Source: Branchiostoma belcheri
Taxonomy: Eukaryota; Chordata; Leptocardii; Amphioxiformes; Branchiostomatidae
Direction of reading: 5' to 3'
NCBI RefSeq assembly: GCF_001625305.1
Contig: NW_017803346.1
Span: 206,327 to 270,326 of the forward strand
Length of the DNA stretch: 64,000 bases
A program made the translations under genes and the position numbers. Positions 9,669 through 21,039 of the stretch are shown here, piece by piece; positions within the stretch are counted from its first letter, which is position 1; the number at the start of each line of letters is the position of its first letter. The notes beneath the pieces are model-generated. The model saw only the letters and a program-made list of their open reading frames with translations. It was not told the origin of the DNA and searched no databases.

Positions 9669-9811
9669 TTTTATTTATTGATTAAACAACATGGAGAGGT
9701 ACAAGGCAAGGTTGCAAAGAAAGCTAAACTGCTCATAATTACAATTACAGAAAAAGGAAAATTGAAATGAATGAGTTGCATTAGTTGCAGGTTTATGGTA
9801 TTAAGGACCTG

Positions 9812-9888
9812 TGTTTTAATGGCCACACCAATTTAATTTGTTGGTTCTCGGATTCGCCTCTTTATTTTTTTCTGATTTGCAAAAAAAA
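9812..9888 (+). mobile_element. truncated Harbinger-like MITE subfamily I, left end
   Basis: GGCCACACCAATTTAATTTG and the following TTGGTTCTCGGATTCGCCTC match the left end of the copies at 44772 and 45446. It is cut off after TTGCAAAAAAAA by another repeat. Confidence 0.75.
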
Positions 9889-10044
9889 CAGCTGAAGCTT
9901 GTCTGACAAGCAGTGCAGAAGAAACATTTATGCTATGAATAAAGCTTAGCAATGCCTTTCTGCGCAATCTTTATATTAGTCAGTATTTACGTTACTGATT
10001 TGCAAAACTTGCTGCTACAAGACAGAATTCTTTATTTTTCTGCA

Positions 10045-10550
10045 TGTGAAATTGGAAAGTCTGTGGAACACCCCCCCCATGAGTATTGAAAAGCTCTCAG
10101 TTGGCTGACAGTCAGTACCCCCCACCCCCTNNNNNNNNNNNNNNNNNNNNNNNNNNNNNNNNNNNNNNNNNNNNNNNNNNNNNNNNNNNNNNNNNNNNNN
10201 NNNNNNNNNNNNNNNNNNNNNNNNNNNNNNNNNNNNNNNNNNNNNNNNNNNNNNNNNNNNNNNNNNNNNNNNNNNNNNNNNNNNNNNNNNNNNNNNNNNN
10301 NNNNNNNNNNNNNNNNNNNNNNNNNNNNNNNNNNNNNNNNNNNNNNNNNNNNNNNNNNNNNNNNNNNNNNNNNNNNNNNNNNNNNNNNNNNNNNNNNNNN
10401 NCCCCTACATTGGAAACCTCTCAATCTTGTGTAACCATACATACAGACCCCCCCCCCCCGTTGTGATATTGGAAACCTCTCTGTCTTGTCTAACAGTACA
10501 GACCCCCCCCCCTTCCTATTGTGTTATTGGAAAGCTCTCAGTCTTGTCTG
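10045..10550 (+). repeat. poly-C-containing ~45-bp tandem repeat around an assembly gap
   Basis: Units of the form ATTGGAAACCTCTCAGTCTT, GTCTGACAGT, ACAGACCCCCCCCC repeat on both sides of the gap. The gap (10131-10401) most likely hides more units. Confidence 0.8.
10131..10401. other. assembly gap (271 N)
   Basis: Run of undetermined bases inside a homopolymer-rich tandem repeat. Confidence 1.
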
Positions 10551-10609
10551 ACAGTGTGCCATTTTGCCGGCCTGATCCCCGGGATCGGATATTGATTTGC
10601 ACTTGTGCG

Positions 10610-10890
10610 GAGAGCTGATACATGCAGCAGTCTCCTTAAATCCATACAGGCAGAGCGGTGAGACATGATAGGAATTATAACTACTGTCTCTCTGGCTTTG
10701 TGAACAGGAATGAGTGAGTGAGTGAGTGAGTGAGTAAGTGAATGGATTGATGGATGGATGGATGGATGGATGGATGGATGGATGGATGGATGAATGATAC
10801 ATGCAGCAGTCTCCTTAAATCCATACAGGCAGAGCGGTGAGACATGACACGAATTATATCTACTGTCTTTCCGGCTTTGTGACCAGGACT
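10610..10890 (+). repeat. direct duplication flanking a (GAGT/GGAT)n microsatellite
   Basis: ACATGCAGCAGTCTCCTTAA and the following 80 bases occur at about 10619-10705 and again at 10798-10885. Between them lie GAGTGAGT and GGATGGAT runs (10710-10795). Confidence 0.85.
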
Positions 10891-11175
10891 CATGGTGAGA
10901 CAAGAGTGGAATTTTAACAACATTCCCTTGGACCATAAGTCCACAATTCCACTGTCTTGCAGCAAAGAAGTGAGAAAAGAGATGAATTATAACAACCGTC
11001 CCTCAAAACCCTTGGTTCTCAACTCCGCTATCTTACAACTGTAAGGCAAGACACAAGAGGAATTTCTAAAAATGACAACTGTCCTTCATTACTCCATAAC
11101 TCCACTGTCTTACAGCAAAGTGAGACATGAGAGGAATAGTAACAACTGTCCCCCAGGACAACTGAGAGTTGACAG
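10890..11175 (+). repeat. degenerate ~65-bp repeats
   Basis: Loose repeats of 'TCTTACAGCAAAGTGAGACATGAGAGGAAT.ATAACAACTGTCC'. No gene was seen. Confidence 0.5.
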
Positions 11176-11333
11176 TCTTTCTAAAGCCCGCTGGCCTTGG
11201 GTAAAATAGTTCTACATCTTGTAGCTTTGAATGGCATTGAGTAAAGAAGAGGTTGTCAGGCCATTCAGACATAGAACTAGATATTTACAGTACAACATAC
11301 GATATGACTGGACGTGTGACACTTAACTATGAC

Positions 11334-11354
11334 TTCAGCACTAAGGACAGGACC
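11334..11354 (+). promoter_or_regulatory. RE1/NRSE-like motif (CACT variant)
   Basis: The site reads TTCAGCACT AA GGACAGGACC, with one change in the left half-site. It is followed by ACATTTTACACCAGTTATTT as in the 62-bp arrays. Confidence 0.45.
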
Positions 11355-11403
11355 CGTGTGCAACATTTTACACCAGTTATTTTGGCTTTAGCATTAGCTA
11401 AGC

Positions 11404-11470
11404 AGTTCTGCATACAATAGCCGGTGTGTTACGCCAAAGGGCAGTTTTACCGGCTATACAGATACAGAAT
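11404..11470 (-). repeat. single inverted copy of the 50-bp satellite
   Basis: GCCGGTGTGTTACGCCAAAG and onwards to CGGCTATACAGATACAGAA is the reverse complement of the unit repeated at 30745-30880 and 52785-53080. Confidence 0.8.
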
Positions 11471-11499
11471 AGCATAGATGTGGAGCATTTAACTATGAC

Positions 11500-11520
11500 T
11501 TCAGCACTAAGGACAGGACC
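11500..11520 (+). promoter_or_regulatory. RE1/NRSE-like motif (CACT variant)
   Basis: Same variant as the site at 11334, again followed by ACATTTTACACCAGTTATTT. Confidence 0.45.
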
Positions 11521-11639
11521 TGCACACAACATTTTACACCAGTTATTTTGTCTGTAGCATTAGCTGAGCAGTTAGAAAACACCCAGGGGACAAACGAACC
11601 AAAGCGAGCAGGAATTTGCGGGCTTCAATCCAACAGCTG

Positions 11640-11878
11640 GCTGGCAGAGATAAGAGAACACCTGTCATGGGGCACAGGGATTGGGTTATGCTCCCACATA
11701 CATTTGCATACGTAATGAGGCTGGCAGAAGCAAGTTTTGATGTCATGGGGCACAGGGATTGGGTTACGCTCCCGCATACATTTGCATGCGTAATAAGGCT
11801 GGCAGAAACAAGTTTTGGTGTCATGGGGCAACGGGATTGGGTTACGCTCCCGCATACATTTGCGTATGTAATGAGGCT
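11640..11878 (+). repeat. ~76-bp tandem repeat, three copies
   Basis: Units of CATGGGGCACAGGGATTGGG, TTACGCTCCC, GCATACATTTGCATACGTAA and GAGGCTGGCAGAA occur three times. The open frames across it on both strands are by-products of the periodicity. Confidence 0.85.
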
Positions 11879-12061
11879 AGAGAGTATCCATTTACTAAGC
11901 AGATCTTTGGGTGGCTGCAAAAGACAGTATCAAATTGGCCAGGCTGTATCCATTAGCCAGTGGTTGTGTGTGCCAAACCAGAGTTGGAGCCAGTAAGTTC
12001 CACTGTGATGGATTACTAGTAATTAGTTTGGCAAACGGCACACCCCAATCACGGTAAAGAA

Positions 12062-12345
12062 CCCACCGCACTTATTTCAACAGTTTCAACAGTTTATTCA
12101 TAAAAAACAGCCTCGCAGCCTGTATAAAAACATGCTGAATAACACTGATTTTTTACAGTTACTTGTCTGGCAAATACAAATTAACATTGCAACACATATG
12201 CAAGCACACAAACAAAAACATTGCAAAAAGCCTCACATGGGCACTAAAGTAAAGACCAGAGCGTCCTAAGTGTCTTACTGCAAAGACTTGTTGTACAGGC
12301 ATATTGGCTGGTGTAAGAAAGAGTTCTTCAGTCTATTCGTGTGCG
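12062..12345 (-). mobile_element. dispersed repeat family B, probably a LINE 3' tail (minus strand)
   Basis: This block (AACAGTTTATTCATAAAAAA to AAGAAAGAGTTCTTCAGTCT) recurs at 40097-40345. On the minus strand it ends ATGAATAAACTGTTGAA, like a polyadenylated 3' end. Confidence 0.6.
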
Positions 12346-12784
12346 TCAGAGCCAAACCATAAACTTGGTAAGACTTGGAGTAGCCTTGAGTAGGATTCTG
12401 CTTATTTGTTTATTGGTATTTTCCAAAAAGTGAAAGGGGGGCCTTACCTATATATAGGATTCCGTTGCTGCAGTAAGATTTGCATTTGTGCCAAACCAGC
12501 ATTGGAGCCAGCTAGGTTCCACTGGGAAGGATTAATTAGTGTGACAAACGGCAGGCCGTCTGCCAGACAGCGTTGACTTTGTGTCAAGTTTTCGGTCGGT
12601 TTTAATTCGATCTGGGAATAAATACAGCTCTTCTCCTGGTTCATACTAATGCCTTCTGTCGAGATGAATCTTTGATATGGAGTTAAACTCCAGATGCTGT
12701 GATAAAACTGTTCTCTACTTGACACTTGATTTTTCAGTATTTCTCACCTTATTTGCACTCAACTTATTTGCATATCAATCAATA

Positions 12785-12952
12785 GTGTGTGCTTAAAAAC
12801 CTGCATTTCTCCTCTGGTCTCAGTCACTGACGAAAGGTAGTGAATACTAGCTGAAGCGTCAGACCGTTTCCAAAATCATATCCAGTTGCTTGAGTAACTG
12901 CTTTTTGGCGTTTCATATTTGCTGGATGTCTAACCTTCATTGACATATTTCT
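12785..12952 (-). repeat. dispersed repeat family A, minus strand
   Basis: Reverse complement of the copies at 4818 and 29985, including GAGTAACTGCTTTTTGGCG and TGGATGTCTAACCTTCA. Confidence 0.75.
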
Positions 12953-13129
12953 CACCTTACTTTGTGTGGACGAAAAGTCTACCTGCCAAATTTGTTCTGA
13001 TGTTATTTTCTTCTTGTACGATAAATTTTGAAAGTAGTTTCATATTATGAACTAAAATTGTGCTTCAGAGTGCATCCTGGATAGAACAAGGCACAGTGCA
13101 TGTTAACTATATAACAGTGAAACACAGAG

Positions 13130-13700
13130 AATAATGATACAAGAATAATGCAGCCCTCTGTAGTACCACCCGGTCCCCTTTAGACTTGGTTTGACCCACT
13201 GGAACCTGCTCCCCCTCTCCACACATGGTTTGTCCCAGCACACAGGTTGTTGATATGCTAATCTATGCTAATGAGATATATGTAATAGTGATACCGGAAT
13301 AATGCAGCACTTCCCAGTAATGGATATACAGAATAATACATATACAGGTGCAGATACCACCCCCTTTGAGACTTGGTTTGACCTATCTGGAACCTGCTCC
13401 CCCCTCTCCACACATGGTATAACCCATCAGACAGGTGCCTGCCTAGGTTGTTATGCTAATGAGAGAGTATGATAAGTATCAGAGAGCGAGTGAGACACAC
13501 AGAATAATGCATCACACTATAGTTAGTACCACCCCCATCATACTTGGTATGACCCATTTGGAACCTGCTCCCCCCTCTCCACACATGGTTTAGCCCATCA
13601 GGCAGGTGCCTGCCTAGGTTGTTATGCTAATAAGATGGTATCAGAGAGAGAGAGACACAGAGAATAATGACGCAGGCATAATTCACCCCTCCCGTTAATG
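13130..13700 (+). repeat. ~200-bp tandem repeat, about three copies
   Basis: Each unit contains AGAATAATGCAGC, ACTTGGTTTGACCCA, GGAACCTGCTCCCCC, TCTCCACACATGGT and GCCTAGGTTGTTATGCTAAT. Confidence 0.8.
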
Positions 13701-13744
13701 GCTTCGGTAATGTGGCAGGAATAATTCAGCATTCCCCGGTAAGG

Positions 13745-13960
13745 CATCAATTCAAAAAGGCCATCTACCAGTTGTACATGAGCTAACTTGTATATATTAA
13801 GTTAAGTCATGATCGTTTTGTGTAACCTGTATATAATTTGTGATGATTATGTATGTTCATTCTCTTTTATTTTATTGTCAGTATGTTTATATGTTTTGAA
13901 CCCTGGAAGATTAGTCATGGACTAAAGGGTATCGAAATAAATGAATAAACGAAGGCCAGT
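13745..13960 (+). mobile_element. LINE 3' tail
   Basis: AAAGGCCATCTACCAGTTGT through GGAAGATTAGTCATGGACTA to AAATAAATGAATAAACGAA is the characteristic 3' end of CR1-like non-LTR retrotransposons. The coding part is absent. Confidence 0.65.
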
Positions 13961-14034
13961 CACTGACTTCATATAAGCCACAGGAATCCAGCTGGTATAT
14001 TGTGGAGTTTGCTGTAGTACAAAGCGATTTTTTA

Positions 14035-14240
14035 CAACAAGCCAACTATGCTTGGTGGCAACGAGTTCCAGTCTACGATAGTTCTGGGGAAATATGAGTT
14101 TTTGAACACCTCAATTCTTATCGCTGGCTAACCATGAACTATGGAGGATGGCACCCAGGCAAGAGCCTCTCAGTCTCTTTTTTTTTCTTTTAGAACAGGC
14201 AAAAATCAATGTCATCCATGCAATTACATAACTGTGGCCT
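14035..14240. mobile_element. LINE scrap joined to Harbinger-like MITE II end
   Basis: CCAACTATGCTTGGTGGCAA at about 14042 matches the LINE block at 53175. From about 14130, GGAGGATGGCACCCAGGC and GTCATCCATGCAATTACATA lead to the MITE II terminus (GTGGCCTAA). Confidence 0.55.
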
Positions 14241-14879
14241 AATGTGGTGGGAATAATTCAGCATTCCACTGTTAAACTGAAGGGAATATTTCAGCGTTCC
14301 CAATGGGACATCGGCACATCCAAGCGTAGAGGAATCCCATCGTTTTTTCTGGCTGTTACACTTCGGGTAGGCACACTGGGGCTGTGCAGTGTCTATGTTT
14401 AATTCTGTGTTCATTAAGGAACCAGACAGGCATTACAAACTATTTTTTTATTGTCATATAGACTTGTGAGCATTGGACAGAAAGCACACCAAGTTTTAAC
14501 ATAAATACAGGTTGTAGTAATAACATTCATGTAAAATGAAATTTATGGCTGGCCCACCAATATTTATGTTTCTGTGTTCATTAAGAAACCAGACAGGCAT
14601 TACAGAAAATATATGCTGCATAAAGAAAACTGACAATAATACAAACTTGGGGCTAGAACAATACAGTATGTTGGTTCTACAGTATGTTGGTTATTTATTT
14701 ATCTTATTTATTGTTTATTTCAGGCTAAACAACAGTATAAAGACACATAACATGACACAAACAGATCTAAAAAAAGCATGAAATTTCATGTACAAATAAA
14801 CGTAAAAGCAATATATTCTGCAGACAATGATACAAGAAAATAGACAATAATACAAACAGGAGGCCAAGTCTGTTGTTTT

Positions 14880-15015
14880 TTTTTTTATTATATGTTTTTT
14901 CTTTATTATGTGTATTTATTTAGTGGTGCCGTAAACATAAGACTTAGTGCTTTCCACTTGAGTGCGGCACCACCATGTCTTGTACCTTTTTCTATGTGAA
15001 TGAATAAAAAAAAAG
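14880..15015 (+). mobile_element. LINE 3' tail
   Basis: Sequence through GAGTGCGGCACCACCATGTC and TATGTGAATGAATAAAAAAA resembles a non-LTR 3' end with a poly-A stretch. Confidence 0.5.
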
Positions 15016-15119
15016 TCTGTTGGTTTCAAAGAAATAAATGATATCAAATTGGAAGTATTTAATTCTGTAGTACTACATATATGTATATATTTATAATCTT
15101 AACAATTAACAAACAATTC

Positions 15120-15192
15120 TTTTTATTTGCCAGCGTGCACTAGTTTGAGGGTCTTCAGATGATGTCATCCATAAAATTAAGATGGTGTGGCC
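15120..15192. mobile_element. Harbinger-like MITE II, terminal fragment
   Basis: GGGTCTTCAGATGATGTCAT, then CCATAAAATTAAGATGGTGT and GGCC. Matches the right end at 6237. Confidence 0.7.
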
Positions 15193-15472
15193 TTATAATA
15201 ACTTAACTGCAAATGCCAACCCTTCGGCTATTATATTGCAGCGTTTTTCATAATCCCCAATACACTCTAGGGGGGGTGGCGCAATTGCTTTCCACAGCGG
15301 GGGAATTGTTACAGCCTTATATGGATGTCTGGCTGTTCTAACTATTGCCTGACCTCCTACATTTGATTTAATTATTTCCTATTTATTTATTTGCATCAGG
15401 CATATGGACCATATAAAACAATATTACTGATGCAAAAACACATAAAATTCCCCATAATTTGTTACAATGGCT

Positions 15473-15799
15473 TTTAAAGGCAAACAGTTGTTAGGGCTTG
15501 GAATCCCGATTTTTCAAAGGCAATACTCTAGTCATTTATCTGCATACTGAGTTGAAACCACACTATCCCAATATATATTGACCCTCGTGGAGCAAAAAGT
15601 CCCAAAATTCTGACAGAAATGGTTACTGGAAGGACCCTTGGCTGATTTTTAGGATACCACCCAGAAAATAAAGGACTCATCTTGGGGCTTGTTTCTGTAG
15701 TTTTAAATGCCCAAAGTATGAAATTCTTATTTAAATGTGCTAATGTGAAGCAGTATGTGTCAATGTCAAAGATTGCCCTATTCAGCATGCTGCCTTTAA
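15473..15799 (-). mobile_element. MITE family III (AAAGGCATCC-like ends), minus orientation
   Basis: Internal words such as GGGTCCTTCCAGTAACCATT (reverse complement), the gene-less TTTTTGCTCCA block and ends of the form TTAAAGGCA...TGCCTTTAA match copies at 25831-26201, 27105-27392 and 44493-44745. There is no coding capacity. Confidence 0.65.
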
Positions 15800-15934
15800 A
15801 AACTGAAAAAAAGGTTAGGTTTGCACATAGCAAGCAAACTTCCTCCTGAGTCCTTTGTACAATAGCCATGCAATAAAGTTTGTACATACAGTGTCTGTTT
15901 GTAACACAACTCACAAAAGATTACGCGATGCATA

Positions 15935-16175
15935 AGCATGATATCACAAACTTGACCCTCCAACCGCCAATGTTAGTCCCGATAATTAGGGTAAGTGAAT
16001 TAACCCTACAGCAATCGTTTGCCAATGTCATTTGTCCCCCTCTTGTTACATAGGAATATATGCCAGTCTTTGTACATTTTGTACTTTGTACTCCTTGCAT
16101 TAACATTATAATATCACAAACTTGACCCTCCAACCACCAATGTTAGTCCCGTTAATTAGTGTAAGTAAATTAACC
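15935..16175 (+). repeat. direct duplication of a ~60-bp block
   Basis: CACAAACTTGACCCTCCAAC and GCCAATGTTAGTCCCG occur at 15946-16003 and 16114-16172. Confidence 0.8.
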
Positions 16176-16295
16176 GTGTGTCGGACGCTTCCCTGATCGT
16201 TAGCAAAAGTCGTTAGCCCCCCTCCCCCGAGATTTCCCGCCCGAGCGATCTCGTCAGACGAAATGAATTTTGCCGGCTCCTCGCCTCCACTTCAT

Positions 16296-16700
16296 TTGAT
16301 TAGGCTGCATTAGGAGCGATAGAGAAATTATTCCCTGTCCAACAATACCGGGTCAATTTCTCTCACAAACTCCAATTCGTGTAAGTTGTGCAGAGAATTA
16401 AGCTGGCAGACAGTTGGCACAAAGAGACAGAGTGAATATTTCTGTCATTTACCAATTCTAGCTATCAGTTTAATTTGGCAAATTTAGTTTCCAGAAACTC
16501 ACTGCAGTTAAATAATGTTGTATTTCTCATTCTTTCTGTTTTTTAAAGCCATCTGCTAACAAATTTTGGGGCATTTTATGTGATAGTGCTACATTTAGGA
16601 GCAATGGAGAAATTATTCCCTGAACAACAATTGGGGGTCAATTTCTCTGACAAAGTCCTATTTGTGTAAGTTGTGTGGAGAATTAAGCTGGCAGAGAGAT
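16296..16700 (+). repeat. direct duplication of a ~110-bp block
   Basis: GAGAAATTATTCCCTG.CCAA to GAGAATTAAGCTGGCAGA.AG occurs at about 16320-16415 and 16607-16700. The first copy is preceded by a CpG-rich unique stretch (16180-16290). Confidence 0.75.
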
Positions 16701-17128
16701 TCAGAAGCTGTTATTTATTGTAAGAATCACTTTGGCAAATCTAGCTTCCAGTCTTTCCTTTTTCATGTAGTGTGTGATAAAGCTCCATGTTGATCTCTAC
16801 TCACACATTATGTAGATTTTTACACATTTACCAGCCTTGAAAGAGACAGTCTGTCTACAAGGGTCTTCGTGTTGATCCTAAGTGCCTATTTCTTAGATCA
16901 TTAGTGTGAAGAAGACAGTATAGAATGCATTTCACTAAGCTTGATGAAGGTTTTGACAGTGTACAGTTGTATATATTATTGTTGTTGTTGTACATTTAAT
17001 ATTAGATATGCCACAATATTTTTGAGCCTACTACTGAAGTTGCACTATGCCCTTGTTGGTTCTCCTCAATTATTTAATTCCTTAATTCTTCTTAATTGTT
17101 CAGAAAATAACTGAACAGGAAATAGCCA

Positions 17129-17149
17129 GGTCCTGTCCTTAGTGCTGAA
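17129..17149 (-). promoter_or_regulatory. RE1/NRSE-like motif (CACT variant)
   Basis: On the minus strand the site reads TTCAGCACT AA GGACAGGACC. Confidence 0.45.
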
Positions 17150-17159
17150 CTAACAGTTA

Positions 17160-18190
17160 CTGGACAGTGAAATTGTCTGAAACAGTTTACTGGATTGTTA
17201 AAGCCTGTATTAGTAACCACCATGTCCCTGGGCCTGTGTTTTCATGTGTGAAACAGTTTACTGCATTGCCCCTGCCCATGTTTATATAACCGAGTGTGTG
17301 AAACAGTTTACTGTATTAACGAGGCCCATGTTTATAAATGTGTGGAACAGTTTACTGCATTGCCCCTGCCCATGTTTAGTGAGTGACTGTGTGAAACTGT
17401 ATTAGTGAGGCCCATATTTGTTAATGTGTGAAACAGGTTACTGCATTAGTAAGGCCCATGTTTATGTGTAAGTAAGTGTAAGTGCGTGAAACGGTTTACT
17501 GCACTGCTAAAGCCCATGTTTACAACTTTGTTACTGCATTTAGTAACTTTATAACTGTGTGTGAAACAGTTAACTGCATTTTTTCTGCCAATGCTTATAA
17601 CCACCATTTCTGGGAACCTGTGTGTGAAACAGATAACTGAGTTGTTTCTGCCTGTGTATGAAACAACCATGTTGATCTGTGAAACAGTTTGCTGCATTAG
17701 TAAGGCCCATTTGCATGTTTATAACTGTGAATTACTATGTGTGAAACGTGCTACTGCATTATTTTGGCCCTGCATTGATAAAGCCCATGTATTTGTCTAG
17801 TAAGTAAGTGTTGTAAGTGTGTGAAGCAGTATATTGCATTAGCAGGGCCCACCAAATGTCCATGGACCTGTGCAATAACTGGGATTTATGTGTATGTGTG
17901 AAACAGTTTACTGCAAATGCCCAATGACTGTGTGCATGTTTATGTGTGAAACAGCTAACTACATTGTAAAGGCCCATGTTTATGAGCACCAAATGTCCAT
18001 GGACCTGTGCAATAACTGGGATTTATGTGTGAAACAGTTTACTGCATTGATAAAGCCCATGTATTTATCTGCATTGTTACGGCCCATGTCTATGTGAAAC
18101 AGCGTGAAACACCTTACTGCATTATCCTTGCCCGTGTTTATAATCACCAACTGTCCATGGACCTGTATGAGCAATAACTGGGATTTATGA
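17160..18190 (+). repeat. degenerate ~60-75-bp tandem repeat array
   Basis: About 15-18 units are built on GTGTGAAACAGTTTACTGCA, TT.GTAAGGCCCATGTTTAT and, in the second half, CCAAATGTCCATGGACCTGT. Open frames here on both strands are repeat artefacts. Confidence 0.85.
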
Positions 18191-18199
18191 CAAACTTAG

Positions 18200-18335
18200 A
18201 AGCTTGGGCTATCGGACAACCGATCTCCAACCCCTGCGTCAATTGCCCCCCACGGTTAGCGCCTTCGCAGCCCCCCGATTCTATTAAACGCAGCCCTAAC
18301 GCAGCCCCTTTCTCCTAAAGCAGGCCTCCACATTG
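18200..18335. other. C-rich unique stretch
   Basis: High-complexity C-rich sequence (AACCGATCTCCAACCCCTGC, CCCCACGGTTAGCGCCTTCG) between two repeat arrays. No gene was recognised. Confidence 0.35.
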
Positions 18336-18444
18336 CTTATTCACGGTTCGCCTGGGTTGTACCGGGCCCCTCTCCATTGCGAATCCTCAGCATCACCTGC
18401 TAAGGCACCACACACAGTCGGTGTCCCCCCGTTTTTACTACCGG

Positions 18445-19010
18445 GCCTCTATACAGGGTTTGTCTCCATTGCGAGTCTGTATCTATCACCACGTACTAGA
18501 GTTGGTCTCCACTGCGCGTGTGTGTGTGAAGCACTGCGCAGGGTTTGTCACCAGTGTGTGTTTTCGTCGTCGCCAGTATACGTGTGTGTGTGTGTACTGT
18601 TTACCAACATCCCAGCATCTCTTAACACTGTGAGTGGACCACAGGGTTTGTACCCACTGCGAGTCTTCAGCACCTTGCATCTCTTAGTCACCACTGCAAG
18701 GGTTCAGCACCTGTGTGTATGTACACTTGTACCGCACACCAGGGTTTCTCACCAGTGTGGGTTGTTTGCGGTACGGTTCATCTCCATTGTGAGTGTCTAC
18801 GTCTGCAAATTCTCTCACCATTGTGACTGTGTAGCGCTGTAGGGTGCATCACCACTGTGGTAAAACGTCGCTGGATTCATCACCAGTGCGTGTGTAGACT
18901 TGTACAGTACCAGGGTTTGTCCCCACTGCGAGTGTACACTTGTACATTGCCAGGGTTTCTCCCCAGTGCGGGTTTGCAGTGCGGTTTGTCACCAGTGCGT
19001 GTGCGCATCA
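18445..19010 (-). repeat. array of zinc-finger-linker-like motifs (TGEKP codons, minus strand)
   Basis: About 13 copies of GGGTTTSTCNCCAGTGYG are seen, spaced roughly 25-60 bp. The reverse complement reads as codons for HTGEKP-, RTGDKP- or RSGDKP-like linkers of C2H2 zinc fingers; minus-strand frames contain TRTGDKP and TRSGDKP. The 84-bp spacing and the Cys/His pairs of real fingers are absent, so this is not a functional zinc-finger gene. Related single copies lie at 24008, 25672, 28343 and 28611. Confidence 0.55.
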
Positions 19011-19254
19011 CCACAGCAGTGCTCTGCTGAATTAATTCCGGCCGCACACACCTACGGAATTCTGAATCCAGCCCAGTCATTGGCCTGGCTGCACCAGTTC
19101 CGATCGCTACACTGTGGCAGTCCGTCCCCCACACACTCGACACATTTGTAGCAAGCAGCACGACTGTAGCACTGCAGTGTCTCCATCTCCAGCAAAAACC
19201 TCCTGCGTCTGTGGAAAAAGGGAAAGTTATCCCTCTAAACGGTAAGCACAACTT

Positions 19255-19370
19255 TCTCTGATTATCCTAGAGGGAATGAATTCCCGCTTGCGTTGGTTGG
19301 GGAATAATTCCGGCTGGTTTTAATATGGAATTCCGGTTGGCGATAATGTATGGAATTCCCGCTTGTGTAT
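19255..19370 (+). repeat. GGAATTCC-containing short repeats
   Basis: Three or four degenerate units contain GGAATTCCCGCTTG or GGAATTCCGGTTGG. Confidence 0.6.
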
Positions 19371-19469
19371 GTATATGTGCATTGGGGCCATCCCTTGGGA
19401 GGATGGAATTACAATATAAAGTGAAGCGTCCTCAGTTCAGACGCATTTAGCTTATTCAGTGCTGGAGGG

Positions 19470-19876
19470 AGGCAGCATCCAGGTTTCTGTGTTCTCTACT
19501 ACGTATTTCAGGTACCCTTTTTTCTCTCTCCACCTTGCTGAATCACTAGAGATTGCTAGCCTCCACAGCATGCCAAAAACTGGGGGTTTTGGGGGTCTTC
19601 AGTGTCTTTGGGATCTTTTATGTGCTATTTTCTGACTGCATATAGACAACATAGCCGGCCTGGTTGAATCCCCCCCCCCAATCAGAAAACAGCCGAAGAC
19701 CACCAAACCCCCAGTTCTATAAGCCTGCTACGGAGGCTAAAAGATTGCAAAAGTCCAAAAGATAATTCTAAATTTTTCAGGGTTGGCAGCAGGCAGGTTT
19801 CTGTGTATGTTGGGCTTCAGTTTTCTCTTCCACGTATATTTCCCCCTTTTTTTCTCTCTCCACCTTGCTGGATCGC
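19470..19876 (+). repeat. direct duplication with TCTCTCTCCACCTTGCTG
   Basis: A block with GGCAGCA..CAGGTTTCTGTGT and TTTTCTCTCTCCACCTTGCT occurs at 19468-19545 and 19783-19872, separated by about 240 bp of unassigned sequence. Confidence 0.7.
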
Positions 19877-19879
19877 TAA

Positions 19880-20503
19880 GGCCACACCAATTTGATTTGT
19901 TCGTTCCCGGATTTTTGGAAAATATGGTTAACTAGAAAAACCTCATGAAAGCAAAGTCTGAGGACCTGGTTGATGCCTCTGTGGACTCAGTGTTATGTAG
20001 TAAATACAGTCATATTCTAGTTTTCTTCCTAGCCCTCTCATTTTAGGAATGAAATTACTGGTAAAAACAACTGGGTTTTAATTTTTTTAAGACAGAGGAA
20101 GACAAAGGATCCCACTTTTTCTGTAATTTGTAAGTTTTTGGATGTTAAGGAGAGTAGTTTTCATTTGTATATGTGTGAAAGTTGGGGTAGAATTTGGAGG
20201 CTATATATAAAAGCAGAGGGCAGAGAGGAGAACTTGGATATGACTATTTTATTTACTGCATAAAACTGAGTGCACCAAGGCATCAACCTGGTCCTCAGTT
20301 GTTGTTTTTTCTATAATGTGCCTGGGTTGTAGCATTATAGTAGCACTCCTGGCTAATCATTGGTTTACAGCAACTGCAAGGTTCTAGCTACATGTAGAAC
20401 GATGTTGGAAAGAAGATGCTCTTGTTTTTAATGACTGGAGGTTGTTTTGATGTTTTTCGGTTAACCAGTTCTCCGAGAACCAGCGAACAAAATTGGTGTG
20501 GCC
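19880..20503. mobile_element. Harbinger-like MITE, long variant (624 bp)
   Basis: The element runs from GGCCACACCAATTTGATTTG to a matching inverted end (AAATTGGTGTGGCC), with TAA at 19877-19879 and 20504-20506. Subterminal words (AAATATGGTTAACTAGAAAA and CTTCCTAGCCCTCTCATTTT) are shared with the short copy at 7252. No transposase frame is present. Confidence 0.85.
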
Positions 20504-20563
20504 TAAGTTAGATATAATGCATGCCCCTCCCCTCCCCCCTACTTTCCTCACATTACTGTGTTA

Positions 20564-20895
20564 GGTCACACCAATTTAATTTGTTGGTTCTCGGATTCGC
20601 CTCAGTCTTCATTTCTTTCTGATTTACAAAAAAAAAATTCTGGTTATGAATTAGCTCAAAAATGCTTATATTTTGCTCCCAACAGTTGAGGAAAGTCCTT
20701 TTCTTTCTAGATGTTACAGTTTTTCCATCTATCAATGCAGTTGTTTGATTAAAAGTTCAAAATTTGGTGATTCATGGCTTTGATCATAGCATTTTGGGCT
20801 ATAAGAGGATGCCTACGCCTGTTTTTTTTTCACCGTGTCGCGTCATATTCTTTATAAAGAAAATCCGAGAACCAAAAAATTAAATTGGTGTGGCC
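20564..20895. mobile_element. Harbinger-like MITE subfamily I, complete
   Basis: Left end GGTCACACCAATTTAATTTG, inverted right end AAATTAAATTGGTGTGGCC, with TTA at 20561-20563 and 20896-20898. The interior resembles the copy at 44772. Confidence 0.85.
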
Positions 20896-21039
20896 TTAGA
20901 AAAGTATCCTTGGTGGGAAAGTGGTGCAAGATTATCACAGAAAAGTAATGTTGTGCTGGCCTTGAAAAAAAAATTGTGTTTCCTGTTTCCCAAACAACCC
21001 TAGAAAACTACCAACTCTAGCCTTTCTTTAGGTGGATCC

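Noticed and set aside
18333-18842. 169-codon plus-strand open frame
   Set aside because: It runs through the zinc-finger-linker-like repeat array in the wrong strand, with Cys/Val/Ser-rich low-complexity content.
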